Below, piece after piece: positions 1-7,373 of a stretch of DNA of 32,414 nucleotides (its first letter is position 1; the number at the start of each line of letters is the position of its first letter). Below the pieces are notes generated by a model that made no database searches, was not told the DNA's origin, and saw nothing but the letters and a program-made list of their open reading frames with translations. The translations under genes and the position numbers were made by a program. This DNA comes from Candidatus Bathyarchaeota archaeon (GTDB lineage: Archaea; Thermoproteota; Bathyarchaeia; 40CM-2-53-6): positions 1-32,414 of the forward strand of contig VBBD01000025.1 in assembly GCA_005882895.1 (NCBI GenBank), in the 5' to 3' direction.

Positions 1-1466
1 TGACAATAGCTCATCAACTCGATGCGCAAGTACCTCCCTTTCCCGGGATACTCCATGGCATACCTATCCTCTTGAAGGATAACATCGACACACACGACCA
101 AATGCAGACGGCAGCAGGATCACTAGCCCTAGTCGGAACTCCCGCCCTACAAGATTCGACCGTCGCCGCACATCTTCGTGCCGCCGGTGCAATAATTTTA
201 GGCAAAACCAACCTGAGCGAGTGGGCCAACTTCCGCTCCTTCTTCTCCTCCAGCGGCTGGTCTGGACGTGGAGGGCAGTGCAACAACCCCTACGCAATCG
301 ACCGCAACCCGTGCGGCTCCAGTTCGGGGTCCGGGGCAGCAACTTCCGGAAACCTGACCACGGTTTCCATCGGTACTGAGACTGACGGCAGCATCGTCTG
401 CCCGGCGAACGCTAACGGAGTCGTAGGCATCAAACCAACTGTTGGCCTTGTTAGCCGAGCCGGTGTCATCCCCATCTCGCACACACAGGACACCGTTGGA
501 CCCCACGCTCGAACAGTTGCCGACGCAGCAACCGTATTGACCGCTATTGTGCAGAGAACTCCCGACCCGCGCGACCCTGCTACCGGCACCAGCCCGCTCG
601 GCATGCTCGGCCAACCAAGACCTGCTCTGCCGGCTGACTATCGGGCATTCTTGAACCCCAAAGGCCTCCGAGGCGCCAGAATAGGAGTTGTCCGAGACTT
701 CGAAGGGTTCAGCCCCCATGCCGATGCAATCTTCGACTCAGCAGTTACCGCGATTGGGAGTGCCGGAGCGACCCTGGTAGACCCTGTGTCTTTCCCCCAC
801 CTCGCCGATATCAACAGCGGCCTCGCAGAGTTCACCGTACTCCTCTTCGACTTCAAGATAGACATAGCAAACTATCTCAGGACTCGAATAGGCGTACCTG
901 TCGCCAGCCCGACACTTCAAGCCCTGATCGACTTCAACAGTGCCAACGCCACCCAAGAGATGCCCTTCTTCGCACAGGAAATATTCGACCTGGCCAATCT
1001 GTTCAGCTCAGACCCGAGCGCCATACAACCCCTCGGGTTGTCATACAACGACTCGCTAGCCATTGACCAGAAGATTGGAGCGACGGAGGGAATAGACCAG
1101 CTGTTGAAAGACAACAACCTTGACGCACTAATCGCCGGGACCGACAGCCCAGCCTGGCCCACCGACCTAATCAATAGCGACCATTTCACCTTCGGAACCT
1201 CGTCGCCGTGTGCTATCGTAGGCTATCCTATCATCAACGTCCCAGCAGGCATGACCTTCGGCGTCCCAGTCGGCATCTCCTTCATGGGCACCGCTTTCAG
1301 CGAACCCACACTGATCAAGCTCGCCTCAGGCTTCGAAGCTGTCACACAGGCACGGCAGAAGCCACAGTTCCTGCAGACCCTACCGTTCAGCGGCCCATCA
1401 CCGTTCAAAGTGAGAGGACGCGGACTCCTGCCGAAGAGAAATACCCCACTAGTCAGCGGACTTTAA
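1..1466 (+). CDS. Amidase signature family hydrolase, 5' truncated
   Basis: The reading frame is open through the left edge; in-frame residues before the first possible TTG (72) include an HGIPILLKDNID segment, so the gene starts outside the window. It belongs to the amidase signature family (Ser-cisSer-Lys triad). The Lys of LLKDN is the likely catalytic base, the Gly/Ser loop CGSSSGSG lies near codon 81 counted from base 72, and the nucleophile Ser is in TDGSI near codon 107. The C-terminal part contains the usual late motif with FGVPVGISFMG. Enzymes of this family hydrolyse amides; GatA is a relative, but nothing here suggests a GatCAB operon, so a free amidase or peptide amidase is more likely. 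The substrate cannot be told. Confidence 0.9.
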   Translation, partial: TIAHQLDAQVPPFPGILHGIPILLKDNIDTHDQMQTAAGSLALVGTPALQDSTVAAHLRAAGAIILGKTNLSEWANFRSFFSSSGWSGRGGQCNNPYAIDRNPCGSSSGSGAATSGNLTTVSIGTETDGSIVCPANANGVVGIKPTVGLVSRAGVIPISHTQDTVGPHARTVADAATVLTAIVQRTPDPRDPATGTSPLGMLGQPRPALPADYRAFLNPKGLRGARIGVVRDFEGFSPHADAIFDSAVTAIGSAGATLVDPVSFPHLADINSGLAEFTVLLFDFKIDIANYLRTRIGVPVASPTLQALIDFNSANATQEMPFFAQEIFDLANLFSSDPSAIQPLGLSYNDSLAIDQKIGATEGIDQLLKDNNLDALIAGTDSPAWPTDLINSDHFTFGTSSPCAIVGYPIINVPAGMTFGVPVGISFMGTAFSEPTLIKLASGFEAVTQARQKPQFLQTLPFSGPSPFKVRGRGLLPKRNTPLVSGL

Positions 1467-1481
1467 GCGCTCGTTCACCAA

Positions 1482-1493
1482 CCCCCTTTTTTC
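1482..1493 (+). terminator. C5-T6 terminator after amidase
   Basis: A C-run followed by six T lies 16 bases after the amidase stop. T-rich tracts terminate archaeal transcription. The same C5T6 arrangement recurs after the CHRD gene at about 7059-7069. Confidence 0.5.
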
Positions 1494-1629
1494 TATTGCC
1501 AACCAGCGGAGCTCATCGAGACCATCTAGTCATCGGCATGACTTCTCTGCTCGCTTCCAACTAGACGCGTCGAAGTGGAGAGGACTGATATAGTCCGGAC
1601 ATGGATCTCCCTGAAAGAGTCGTGAGTAA

Positions 1630-1974
1630 TTGTTCTCCGAGAAAGAATTGGCCTATCTGAAATCTCAGCCACTGGCTAGAATCGGGACCTCGTCAAAATC
1701 CGGAAGGCCGGATGTTGCCGCGGTCAGCTTCGACACCGACGGCGAGTACATCTACGTGAGCGGCCGGGACGTCACGAACACCATGAAATACAAGAATGTC
1801 TTGGAGAATCCTAGAGTCTCGTTCGTTGTTGACGATCTGAAGACGATGAAACCTTGGGCTCCGCGGGGGATCAAGTTACAAGGAAAAGCTGACATCGTCA
1901 AGCATACTGGCTACATGGGTCCTGGAACTTACATTCGAATAAAGCCTGTGAATAAACGAAGCTGGAATATCTAG
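1630..1974 (+). CDS. PPOX-class (pyridoxamine 5'-phosphate oxidase fold) oxidoreductase, probably F420- or flavin-dependent
   Basis: 114 residues forming one split-barrel domain. Visible family features are the N-terminal FSEKELAYLKSQPLARIGT, the strand GRPDVAAVSFDTDGEYIYVSG, the NPRVSFVVDD segment and the C-terminal RIKPVNKRSWNI, which resembles the end of the short PPOX-class F420-dependent proteins. Such proteins reduce small substrates with F420H2 or bind FMN. The TTG start is forced by a TAA immediately upstream in frame. A TATA-like GATATAG lies about 40 bases upstream. Single gene, convergent with the beta-propeller gene. Cofactor assignment is by family resemblance only. Confidence 0.8.
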   Translation: MFSEKELAYLKSQPLARIGTSSKSGRPDVAAVSFDTDGEYIYVSGRDVTNTMKYKNVLENPRVSFVVDDLKTMKPWAPRGIKLQGKADIVKHTGYMGPGTYIRIKPVNKRSWNI

Positions 1975-2095
1975 CAGCTCAACTAGTTCTCAATTTTTCA
2001 GGCACGTGTCGTGCAGACTGAGGGCATGAGAGTCCAGTCTCGATAAGACGAAAGAGGAGAAAAACGAGGGGATTTCCGGGGGTCCGTTTGTACTG

Positions 2096-3991
2096 TTATG
2101 CGAGGCTGACTGAGCCTAGTTCTGAGAGATCTGAGAGGCTGTTCATCTGGACCTTGTCGTTTGAGATAGTGTATAGCACGTTTCCAATGTAGAGTGTTCT
2201 GGTGATGAAGAGGTTGTTGTCCTGCCATGTCGGTAGTTGGCCGTTTTGCAGTTGTGTAATTCCGCCCTTGAAGATGATGCCGTTGTCAGGTGTGATGTTG
2301 AAGACGTAGGCTCCTTGCCAGATCGGCTGGTACGAGTACCAGTACGTTGTATCCTGGGGTTGCGCGGTCACCTCGACCGGAATCACGAGGAGGTTGAGTG
2401 TCTTGTCGAAGAGGACTGCTTTGTGGTCGTTGATTGCCGGTGAGCTGGTTCCGGGACCGCCAATCAAGTATCTGCTAGTCTCCGTTGGCTGGTTGGGATC
2501 TGTGACGTTGAAAAGGCTGATCTTGAGACCAGTGAACCGGACCGCATTCTCCCAAGTGACGTCAGTACCCGACTGGCCAATGCCGATAAGATGGGTCTCA
2601 TCGTACGGTTGTAGGTAATCTGAGACGCCGGTTACATTGAGCTGGCCCAGCACCTTGGGCCGAGCGGGGTCTTGGAGGCCAATGACGAAGAGCGGGTCTG
2701 TTCGCTTGTATGTGACAAGGTAGGCTTTGTCGCCCATGAACCGAGCAGAATAGATCTGCGCGCCTGGCGATAGTCCCTCTAGCTTTCCGGTGCTGTGGAG
2801 GCCCTTGTCGAAAACATAGACGTTTGTCTCTTGCTGGCTGACTGGTGCGTATGCGAGTGGCATGGGGCCGCCGCTCTGGCTGCAGCAGTTGGTTGTTGCA
2901 ATTCGGAGGTATCCATTGTACTCGTCCATGGAGAATTGGTTCAGAACGTGTCCGGGAACGGTTCCTGTGGCTTGGTAGTTGATTACGAGACCGTCGATGC
3001 TGATACGGTGCACTATCGTCTGCTGGCTCTGACTCCACACCGGTTGGGTGAGATAGATGTCGTGAAGAGAAACGTAGATCGTGCTAGTCGTTCCGATCAA
3101 ATAGATCTTTGCGACAGGACTGGGGTTGTTCTGTGTCGTGTCGAATCCGACCATTGTGGTGAAGCTGTAGCCTTGGTCGACAACGTCCGAGTGATAGACT
3201 TGCGTAGGCGTGGCCTTTACCACTTGACCATTGACGATTTGCTCTGGGAGCAAGATCTCGCCGTAGCAGAAGACTGGTTCTGTTGCTACAAGATAGACGT
3301 CGTTTCCAATTAGTCGAGCGCCGGCTAAGGTCCCGTTTACCTCAACCCTTGTCGTAATCACCGGATTGGAACGGTTGCTGATGTCAAATACAAAGAGCGA
3401 AGTGGTGCCTGAGAATTGAATAGGGTATATCTTTGCAATGTTGCCGGGTTGAGAAGCACCTGTGCCTAGTGCAGGAAGAGGTCCGCCTCCGGTATAGTAC
3501 GGATATGAGTGTCCTGGAATCTCGCTTACGATGACAAGCCTATTGCCGACCACAAATATTCCTTGCACAGTCCCACTAACATTGACTCTGGAGAGAAGTC
3601 TGGCATCAGTTGTCGGATAGGCCTGGACGATGGCGACGGTGTTGTTTGTCATTGTATAGACGTACTGGCCGTCGTTCTTGACATTGTCGAGCTCATCAAC
3701 GCCAGACACCTGCTGATTCGTCTCAGAATGGGTGGGACTTTGGCTTGAAGCACTGTTCGAAGCGAGGCCGAAGACTGATGTTGTTGGGCCGGTAGTAAGG
3801 GCGCCCCGATTGTAGAACATAGGGGTCGAGCTGCTACAGCCATTTGTGTGAATGAACTCTCGCAGGTCTTGGTATGAAGTGAACGGGATCATTGCGTGCG
3901 CTGTCGGGGCTGTGAGGTAGACTGAGACTGGGATGAGGGTGAGGCTGGTTAGGATGAGCAGGTATGCTACTGTTGCTCTGCGGAGTATCAT
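2096..3991 (-). CDS. Secreted beta-propeller domain protein (COG4880-like)
   Basis: 631 residues. The N-terminus has a basic start (MILRRA), a hydrophobic core of about 22 residues and an AHA site near residue 33, a clear Sec signal. The rest is beta-rich with recurrent blade-like segments (DGQYVYTMTNNTVAIVQAYP, GDKAYLVTYKRTDPLFVIGLQDPARPKVLGQL), matching the archaeal family of secreted proteins with a C-terminal beta-propeller distantly related to WD40. The sequence SGVDELDNVKNDGQYVY is typical of the family. It is probably exported or anchored at the cell surface; the ligand or activity is unknown. It diverges from the winged-helix gene at 4138 across a 16-bp palindrome. Confidence 0.85.
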   Translation of the reverse strand: MILRRATVAYLLILTSLTLIPVSVYLTAPTAHAMIPFTSYQDLREFIHTNGCSSSTPMFYNRGALTTGPTTSVFGLASNSASSQSPTHSETNQQVSGVDELDNVKNDGQYVYTMTNNTVAIVQAYPTTDARLLSRVNVSGTVQGIFVVGNRLVIVSEIPGHSYPYYTGGGPLPALGTGASQPGNIAKIYPIQFSGTTSLFVFDISNRSNPVITTRVEVNGTLAGARLIGNDVYLVATEPVFCYGEILLPEQIVNGQVVKATPTQVYHSDVVDQGYSFTTMVGFDTTQNNPSPVAKIYLIGTTSTIYVSLHDIYLTQPVWSQSQQTIVHRISIDGLVINYQATGTVPGHVLNQFSMDEYNGYLRIATTNCCSQSGGPMPLAYAPVSQQETNVYVFDKGLHSTGKLEGLSPGAQIYSARFMGDKAYLVTYKRTDPLFVIGLQDPARPKVLGQLNVTGVSDYLQPYDETHLIGIGQSGTDVTWENAVRFTGLKISLFNVTDPNQPTETSRYLIGGPGTSSPAINDHKAVLFDKTLNLLVIPVEVTAQPQDTTYWYSYQPIWQGAYVFNITPDNGIIFKGGITQLQNGQLPTWQDNNLFITRTLYIGNVLYTISNDKVQMNSLSDLSELGSVSLA

Positions 3992-4050
3992 AGTTGTTCG
4001 TCACATGGTAGGGTCGCGCGTGGGCTTAATCCCAGTGTTTAGAACATGCT

Positions 4051-4066
4051 GTTCGGAAATCCGAAC
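4051..4066. promoter_or_regulatory. Palindromic operator candidate between divergent genes
   Basis: GTTCGGA-AA-TCCGAAC is a perfect 7-bp inverted repeat with a 2-base spacer. It lies 60 bases upstream of the beta-propeller start and 72 bases upstream of the membrane winged-helix start. The position suits an operator bound by a dimeric helix-turn-helix protein, possibly the one encoded next to it; that link is inference. Confidence 0.5.
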
Positions 4067-4137
4067 GCCCTCGTAGCTGAAGGGTAAGCTTGTATTGAAC
4101 CAAGGCTTTCTCTCACGCTCTGGAGATTTGGTACACT

Positions 4138-4584
4138 TTGGCGGAGGAACGGGAGAAGATTATCGAGTCCGAGTTGAAGGGCGTGACTTTGCGTGTCTAC
4201 TGGCACATTCTGGGGTCAAAGAAACAAGTTGTCGGTGTCAGAGCCGTCCAGAGAGCGTTGGGGTTGAGCAGTCCAAGTGTCGCCTTGCATCATCTGGAGA
4301 AACTGAGGGGTCTGGGCTTATTGGAGAAGGACTCGACCGGCGAATATCATCTGATCGAGCAGGTGAAGATCGGGGTCTTGCAGAACTTTGTCGGAGTCTT
4401 GGGATTCATGCTTCCCCGATACTTGTTCTACTCGACCATGTTCACTGTAATGCTGGCACTCTACCCGATCATCTACCGGCCAGACCTCTCCACCCACAAC
4501 ATCATGGCGTTCGTATTTGGCCTATCAGCCATTGCGGTCTCGTGGAGTGAAACCTGGCGAGCGTGGAAGTTGAAGCCGTTCTGA
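4138..4584 (+). CDS. Membrane-bound winged helix-turn-helix regulator
   Basis: 148 residues. Residues 10-75 form a winged helix: ELKGVTLRVYWHIL, then VRAVQRALGLSSPSVALHHLEKLRGLGLLEKD as recognition region, then GEYHLIE as wing. Two hydrophobic helices follow, about 85-107 and 118-138, so the DNA-binding domain should sit in the cytoplasm tethered to the membrane. The start is TTG at 4138. The next gene (4672) encodes a small two-helix membrane protein on the same strand 87 bases later, and the pair probably works together. The divergent partner is the secreted beta-propeller gene with a palindrome between them. Signal and targets are unknown. Confidence 0.8.
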   Translation: MAEEREKIIESELKGVTLRVYWHILGSKKQVVGVRAVQRALGLSSPSVALHHLEKLRGLGLLEKDSTGEYHLIEQVKIGVLQNFVGVLGFMLPRYLFYSTMFTVMLALYPIIYRPDLSTHNIMAFVFGLSAIAVSWSETWRAWKLKPF

Positions 4585-4671
4585 TAACGGATCGGGTTGT
4601 TCTAACCTGTGGGATTATGCGGAGCCTAGGCCCATGATTACTATGAGAAGAGCCGCGGAGAGGGTTCGGTA

Positions 4672-4998
4672 TTGAGACTTGGGAGAAGAAGTAGAGCTGG
4701 ACTTAGCCTGACGTTGGGCGTGCTTATCGGCCTCGGCCTCGTCCTTCTGCCTGGGATTCTGGCACCTCAGGCTCAGATTTCGGCAACATCCGGATCCAAT
4801 TCTAGATGGACTTTCTCAACTCAATCAGCGCAACCAGGTAACCGTGGGAATCAGACCACTGGGACCTCCATCAGTATTACAGCGGGTTCAATGCTGACCC
4901 TCATCAGCCTCGTCCTGTTTCCTGCCATCACTCTGTCATTTCTAGCACGATATTGGATGTTGAAACAGGCGAAAGACCGCCTAAGTTCAGAGGACTAG
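4672..4998 (+). CDS. Small membrane protein with extracytoplasmic loop, partner of the membrane winged-helix protein
   Basis: 108 residues starting with TTG. A basic N-terminus (RLGRRSRAG) precedes a first membrane helix at about 10-32. A polar Ser/Thr/Gln/Asn-rich loop of about 45 residues follows, then a second helix at about 72-92 and a charged tail. The topology predicts both ends inside and the loop outside. No enzyme motif is visible. Its place directly behind the membrane-tethered winged-helix gene suggests a sensor or anchoring role, which is inference. Its stop overlaps the convergent zinc-ribbon gene by a few bases. Confidence 0.65.
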   Translation: MRLGRRSRAGLSLTLGVLIGLGLVLLPGILAPQAQISATSGSNSRWTFSTQSAQPGNRGNQTTGTSISITAGSMLTLISLVLFPAITLSFLARYWMLKQAKDRLSSED

Positions 4999-5147
4999 TT
5001 GAGTCGTTTAGTTCTGGCGCATTCTGGGCATATGGGAATGTTCGCGTAGCTGTTAGTGGTTGGTTTTCCGCAGAATCTGCACGGCTGGGCGATGGTCTCA
5101 GTGGGTGTGTGTGACGTTTTCTCGCCTTTGTCGATCTGTTCGCTCAA
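4995..5147 (-). CDS. Small zinc-ribbon protein, 50 aa
   Basis: Short frame reading MSEQIDKG... with two CxxC knuckles: PCRFCGK (C23, C26) and ICPECAR (C40, C43), 13 residues apart, followed by a basic tail RTKRLN. The spacing is that of a one-zinc ribbon. The start is TTG at 5147, or GTG three bases further upstream. No other domain fits in 50 residues, so it is a nucleic-acid or protein-binding adaptor at most. The regular coding pattern with all four cysteines supports a real gene. Function unknown. Confidence 0.6.
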   Translation of the reverse strand: MSEQIDKGEKTSHTPTETIAQPCRFCGKPTTNSYANIPICPECARTKRLN

Positions 5148-5150
5148 CAC

Positions 5151-5556
5151 TCTTCGGTTCCCAGGCTCATTGTCTGACCGTCGTAACGTAAAAATCGCAT
5201 GTGTACATGTGAATACTTGATCATACTATTTTTCTCGGAAAAGATAGTTGGGTGAACACTTAGGCTTCGGGGGTGATGGATGATGGTCCGTAGAGGGTGG
5301 AACGCGGGAAAATCACCACCACCTGGGGTCACCATCAAAAGAATGTTTAGAAAAAGAAAAATCACATTGGAGGTGGAAAGATGTTCGTAGAGCCATAGGT
5401 CTGGGTATTCGCTACGCTTGCGGGGGTAGGGGACGTCCGTCGCAAAGCGTGGTAGTCCGAAGAAGAACTGCATAACCCTCCTCTTGCGCTCTCCCGGTTA
5501 CAATTCCATTTTGTGCAAGCAGAATCGATTTCTCGACAATACCAGTAGTTGATGCA
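5151..5556. other. Gene-free stretch
   Basis: About 400 bases without a convincing coding frame. Frames in this interval on the minus strand are low in typical coding features and lack recognisable motifs. There are A-rich blocks near 5338-5362 and a purine-rich GGAGGTGG at 5371-5378 that is not followed by a long frame. No clear RNA gene seen. Confidence 0.4.
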
Positions 5557-6309
5557 ATGTCGTCCAGACCTCTACTACTTCTCGGCAACATAGCCGCGAT
5601 AATCGTGACCATAGCCGCTTTTCTCCAGGCACTATCATGGCCCATCGCGGGCGTGCTGATACTTGTCTCTCTTGTATTTCCATTGCTGGCCAACATCAGC
5701 CCGCCCAGAGGATCTATGACTTCACACCCAACTCCGAAGATTCCAGCGACAACCCGTCACTCACAGATTGAGACCAAGAGTCCACAACACGGGCCCCCTG
5801 AGAAACACACCACTCCAAACTATCAATCGTCGGCAAAAATCGATCAAAGACCATCACCGAAACCGGAGCCAGTCGGAACACTCGGACCGAGAGCTGGCCC
5901 TAAACTAACCGCTTCTACGATCACTGCACCCAAACTTGGGATACCAAATGTTGAACCCGCGCCAAGACCCCCGGCTGTAAAGCTGGGACCTGATTTCAAC
6001 CCGACAATTGCCAAGGGCGACTATACAGAGTACGAGGTTGAACTAGACGCCGGAAAGGATTTCACAGGCGAGGTCACGGCGTCTGGCCTCGTCAATGTCT
6101 ATCTCCTTGATGACGATAATCTGGACAACCTAGATCAGGGCGAAGAATTCTGGAGCGAGACAGGCGAGGAAGGCGTTGAAAATGCGAAACTGGAATTTAC
6201 GGCACCCTCGAAGGGAAAATGGTTCTTCGTCGTGGAGAATGCAGACGACCGAGCCCTCTCTGCCACGGTGAAGATCCAGAAGGGAACAGCTTCCACAGCG
6301 CCAGCCTAG
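5557..6309 (+). CDS. Membrane-anchored protein with Pro-rich linker and C-terminal PPC-like beta domain
   Basis: 250 residues, ATG start. Two hydrophobic helices at about 5-22 and 25-46 form an N-terminal hairpin anchor. Residues 50-148 are a low-complexity linker rich in Pro, Ser, Thr and Lys. Residues 150-245 form a beta domain: GDYTEYEVELDAGKDFTGEV, NVYLLDDDNLDNLDQGEEFW, APSKGKWFFVVENADDRALSATVKI. This resembles bacterial and archaeal pre-peptidase C-terminal-like domains, which are usually extracellular. The acidic Asp-rich stretch near 188-196 could bind calcium. No enzyme domain is attached. Function unknown. Confidence 0.7.
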   Translation: MSSRPLLLLGNIAAIIVTIAAFLQALSWPIAGVLILVSLVFPLLANISPPRGSMTSHPTPKIPATTRHSQIETKSPQHGPPEKHTTPNYQSSAKIDQRPSPKPEPVGTLGPRAGPKLTASTITAPKLGIPNVEPAPRPPAVKLGPDFNPTIAKGDYTEYEVELDAGKDFTGEVTASGLVNVYLLDDDNLDNLDQGEEFWSETGEEGVENAKLEFTAPSKGKWFFVVENADDRALSATVKIQKGTASTAPA

Positions 6310-6455
6310 TAGTCCATAGTCCACCGGCCCGAGAGATTGGCTTAGTCCGAGGATTCTATGAACATCCCTCTCTATCCGCGGCTGTCTCGGAATCTCATTT
6401 CTAGAAAATCATAAATCCTGATGCAGAAAGATACGAGAGCCACGGAGGTTTTAGT

Positions 6456-7031
6456 TTGAAAAAAATGTTGTCGATTGCTCTTCTCGTCTCTCTAGCGATC
6501 TTCGTAGTCACGGTCCAAGTAGCTCCTGCTCTTGCCGAACATCAAGGGCATGAAACGTCAGACGAACACAATGAAATCCATCAGGTTACATTCCACATCG
6601 ACCTTACTGGGAGCCAGCAGGTAGGGCCGGTAACCACTGACGCTTTTGGAATGGCGACGGTAAGGCTCCTTGACAATGGCGCCGCGATAGAGTTCCGAGT
6701 GATAGTCTGCGACATCTTCAACGTCACAATGGCACACATTCACGTTGGCGCCGTAGGAGAAAACGGGCCGCCAATCATTCCTTTCATCCATGACGTCCTC
6801 TTCTCATCGCCACACGGTTGCAAGACCCTCGCTGAAGGAACCCGGACAGCCACAGACCTCAACACCAAAATCAGCCCATCGATTACCAGCTGGAACGACT
6901 TCGTCAAAGCCCTCCTCGCGGGAAACACCTACGTCAATGTCCACACAACAGCCAACACGGGTGGTGAGATCAGAGGCCAGCTAGTACACGAGCACGAGAG
7001 CGAGAACGAGAACAACCAAGGTGACGATTAA
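6456..7031 (+). CDS. Secreted CHRD-domain protein
   Basis: 191 residues. A signal peptide spans residues 1-27 (Lys-rich start, hydrophobic core, ALA site). The body from about 42 to 178 is a CHRD domain: FHIDLTGSQQVGPVTT, GMATVRLLD, IEFRVIVCDI, MAHIHVG and the end motif YVNVHTTANTGGEIRGQL are the family signature. A His-rich segment follows the signal and an acidic Glu/Asn-rich tail ends it. CHRD domains are extracellular immunoglobulin-like folds of unclear role in microbes. TTG at 6456 is preferred over ATG at 6465 because GGAGGT at 6444-6449 is 6 bases upstream of it. Confidence 0.88.
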   Translation: MKKMLSIALLVSLAIFVVTVQVAPALAEHQGHETSDEHNEIHQVTFHIDLTGSQQVGPVTTDAFGMATVRLLDNGAAIEFRVIVCDIFNVTMAHIHVGAVGENGPPIIPFIHDVLFSSPHGCKTLAEGTRTATDLNTKISPSITSWNDFVKALLAGNTYVNVHTTANTGGEIRGQLVHEHESENENNQGDD

Positions 7032-7060
7032 CCCTAGGAACCCCACCTCGCCAACTATCC

Positions 7061-7069
7061 CCCTTTTTT
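7061..7069 (+). terminator. C-run/T6 terminator after CHRD gene
   Basis: CCC followed by six T, part of a C5T6 element 30 bases after the CHRD stop and just before the convergent winged-helix gene. Confidence 0.45.
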
Positions 7070-7094
7070 GCAGGCCTACGCACTAGCCCTGCGA

Positions 7095-7358
7095 TCAGCC
7101 TAGTTTTTCCTGCCCGTACTGTGTCAGAGTCCACCGGTTTCCCCGTCCAACAGCCGCGGAGGAGACGACTCTTTGCTTCAGAAGAAGTTTCAGGTGATGA
7201 CTCACACAGCTCTCAGTCAGACCAGCTTTCTCGCTAATTTCGATGACTCGTGTTTTTCCCTTCTCCATGGCTTCGATGATTTTGGATCTGGACGCTAGTC
7301 CTCGGTTGACGTTTCTCATTCCGGAGATGTGAGCTCGTGGATGGTAGGGCGGTGTCAC
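7095..7358 (-). CDS. ArsR-like winged helix-turn-helix protein, co-transcribed with PolD large subunit
   Basis: 87 residues. A compact winged helix: RSKIIEAMEKGKTRVIEISEKAGLTESCVSHHLKLLLKQRVVSS with recognition helix around SCVSHHLKLL, then a wing ending NRWTLTQYGQEKL. No metal-binding cysteines of the classical ArsR type are arranged for sensing. The GTG start lies 15 bases after the stop of the PolD gene on the same strand, so the two are probably one transcript. A later ATG (7319, MRNVNRG) is an alternative start and would remove a weakly conserved-looking leader. The target is unknown; autoregulation or control of replication genes is possible. Confidence 0.75.
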   Translation of the reverse strand: MTPPYHPRAHISGMRNVNRGLASRSKIIEAMEKGKTRVIEISEKAGLTESCVSHHLKLLLKQRVVSSAAVGRGNRWTLTQYGQEKLG

Positions 7359-7373
7359 GCTTGAGGCCCTTTT

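Noticed and set aside
5148-5473. Minus-strand frame of 109 residues
   Set aside because: No domain or signal; composition unlike neighbours; overlaps the small zinc-ribbon gene at its end in another frame.
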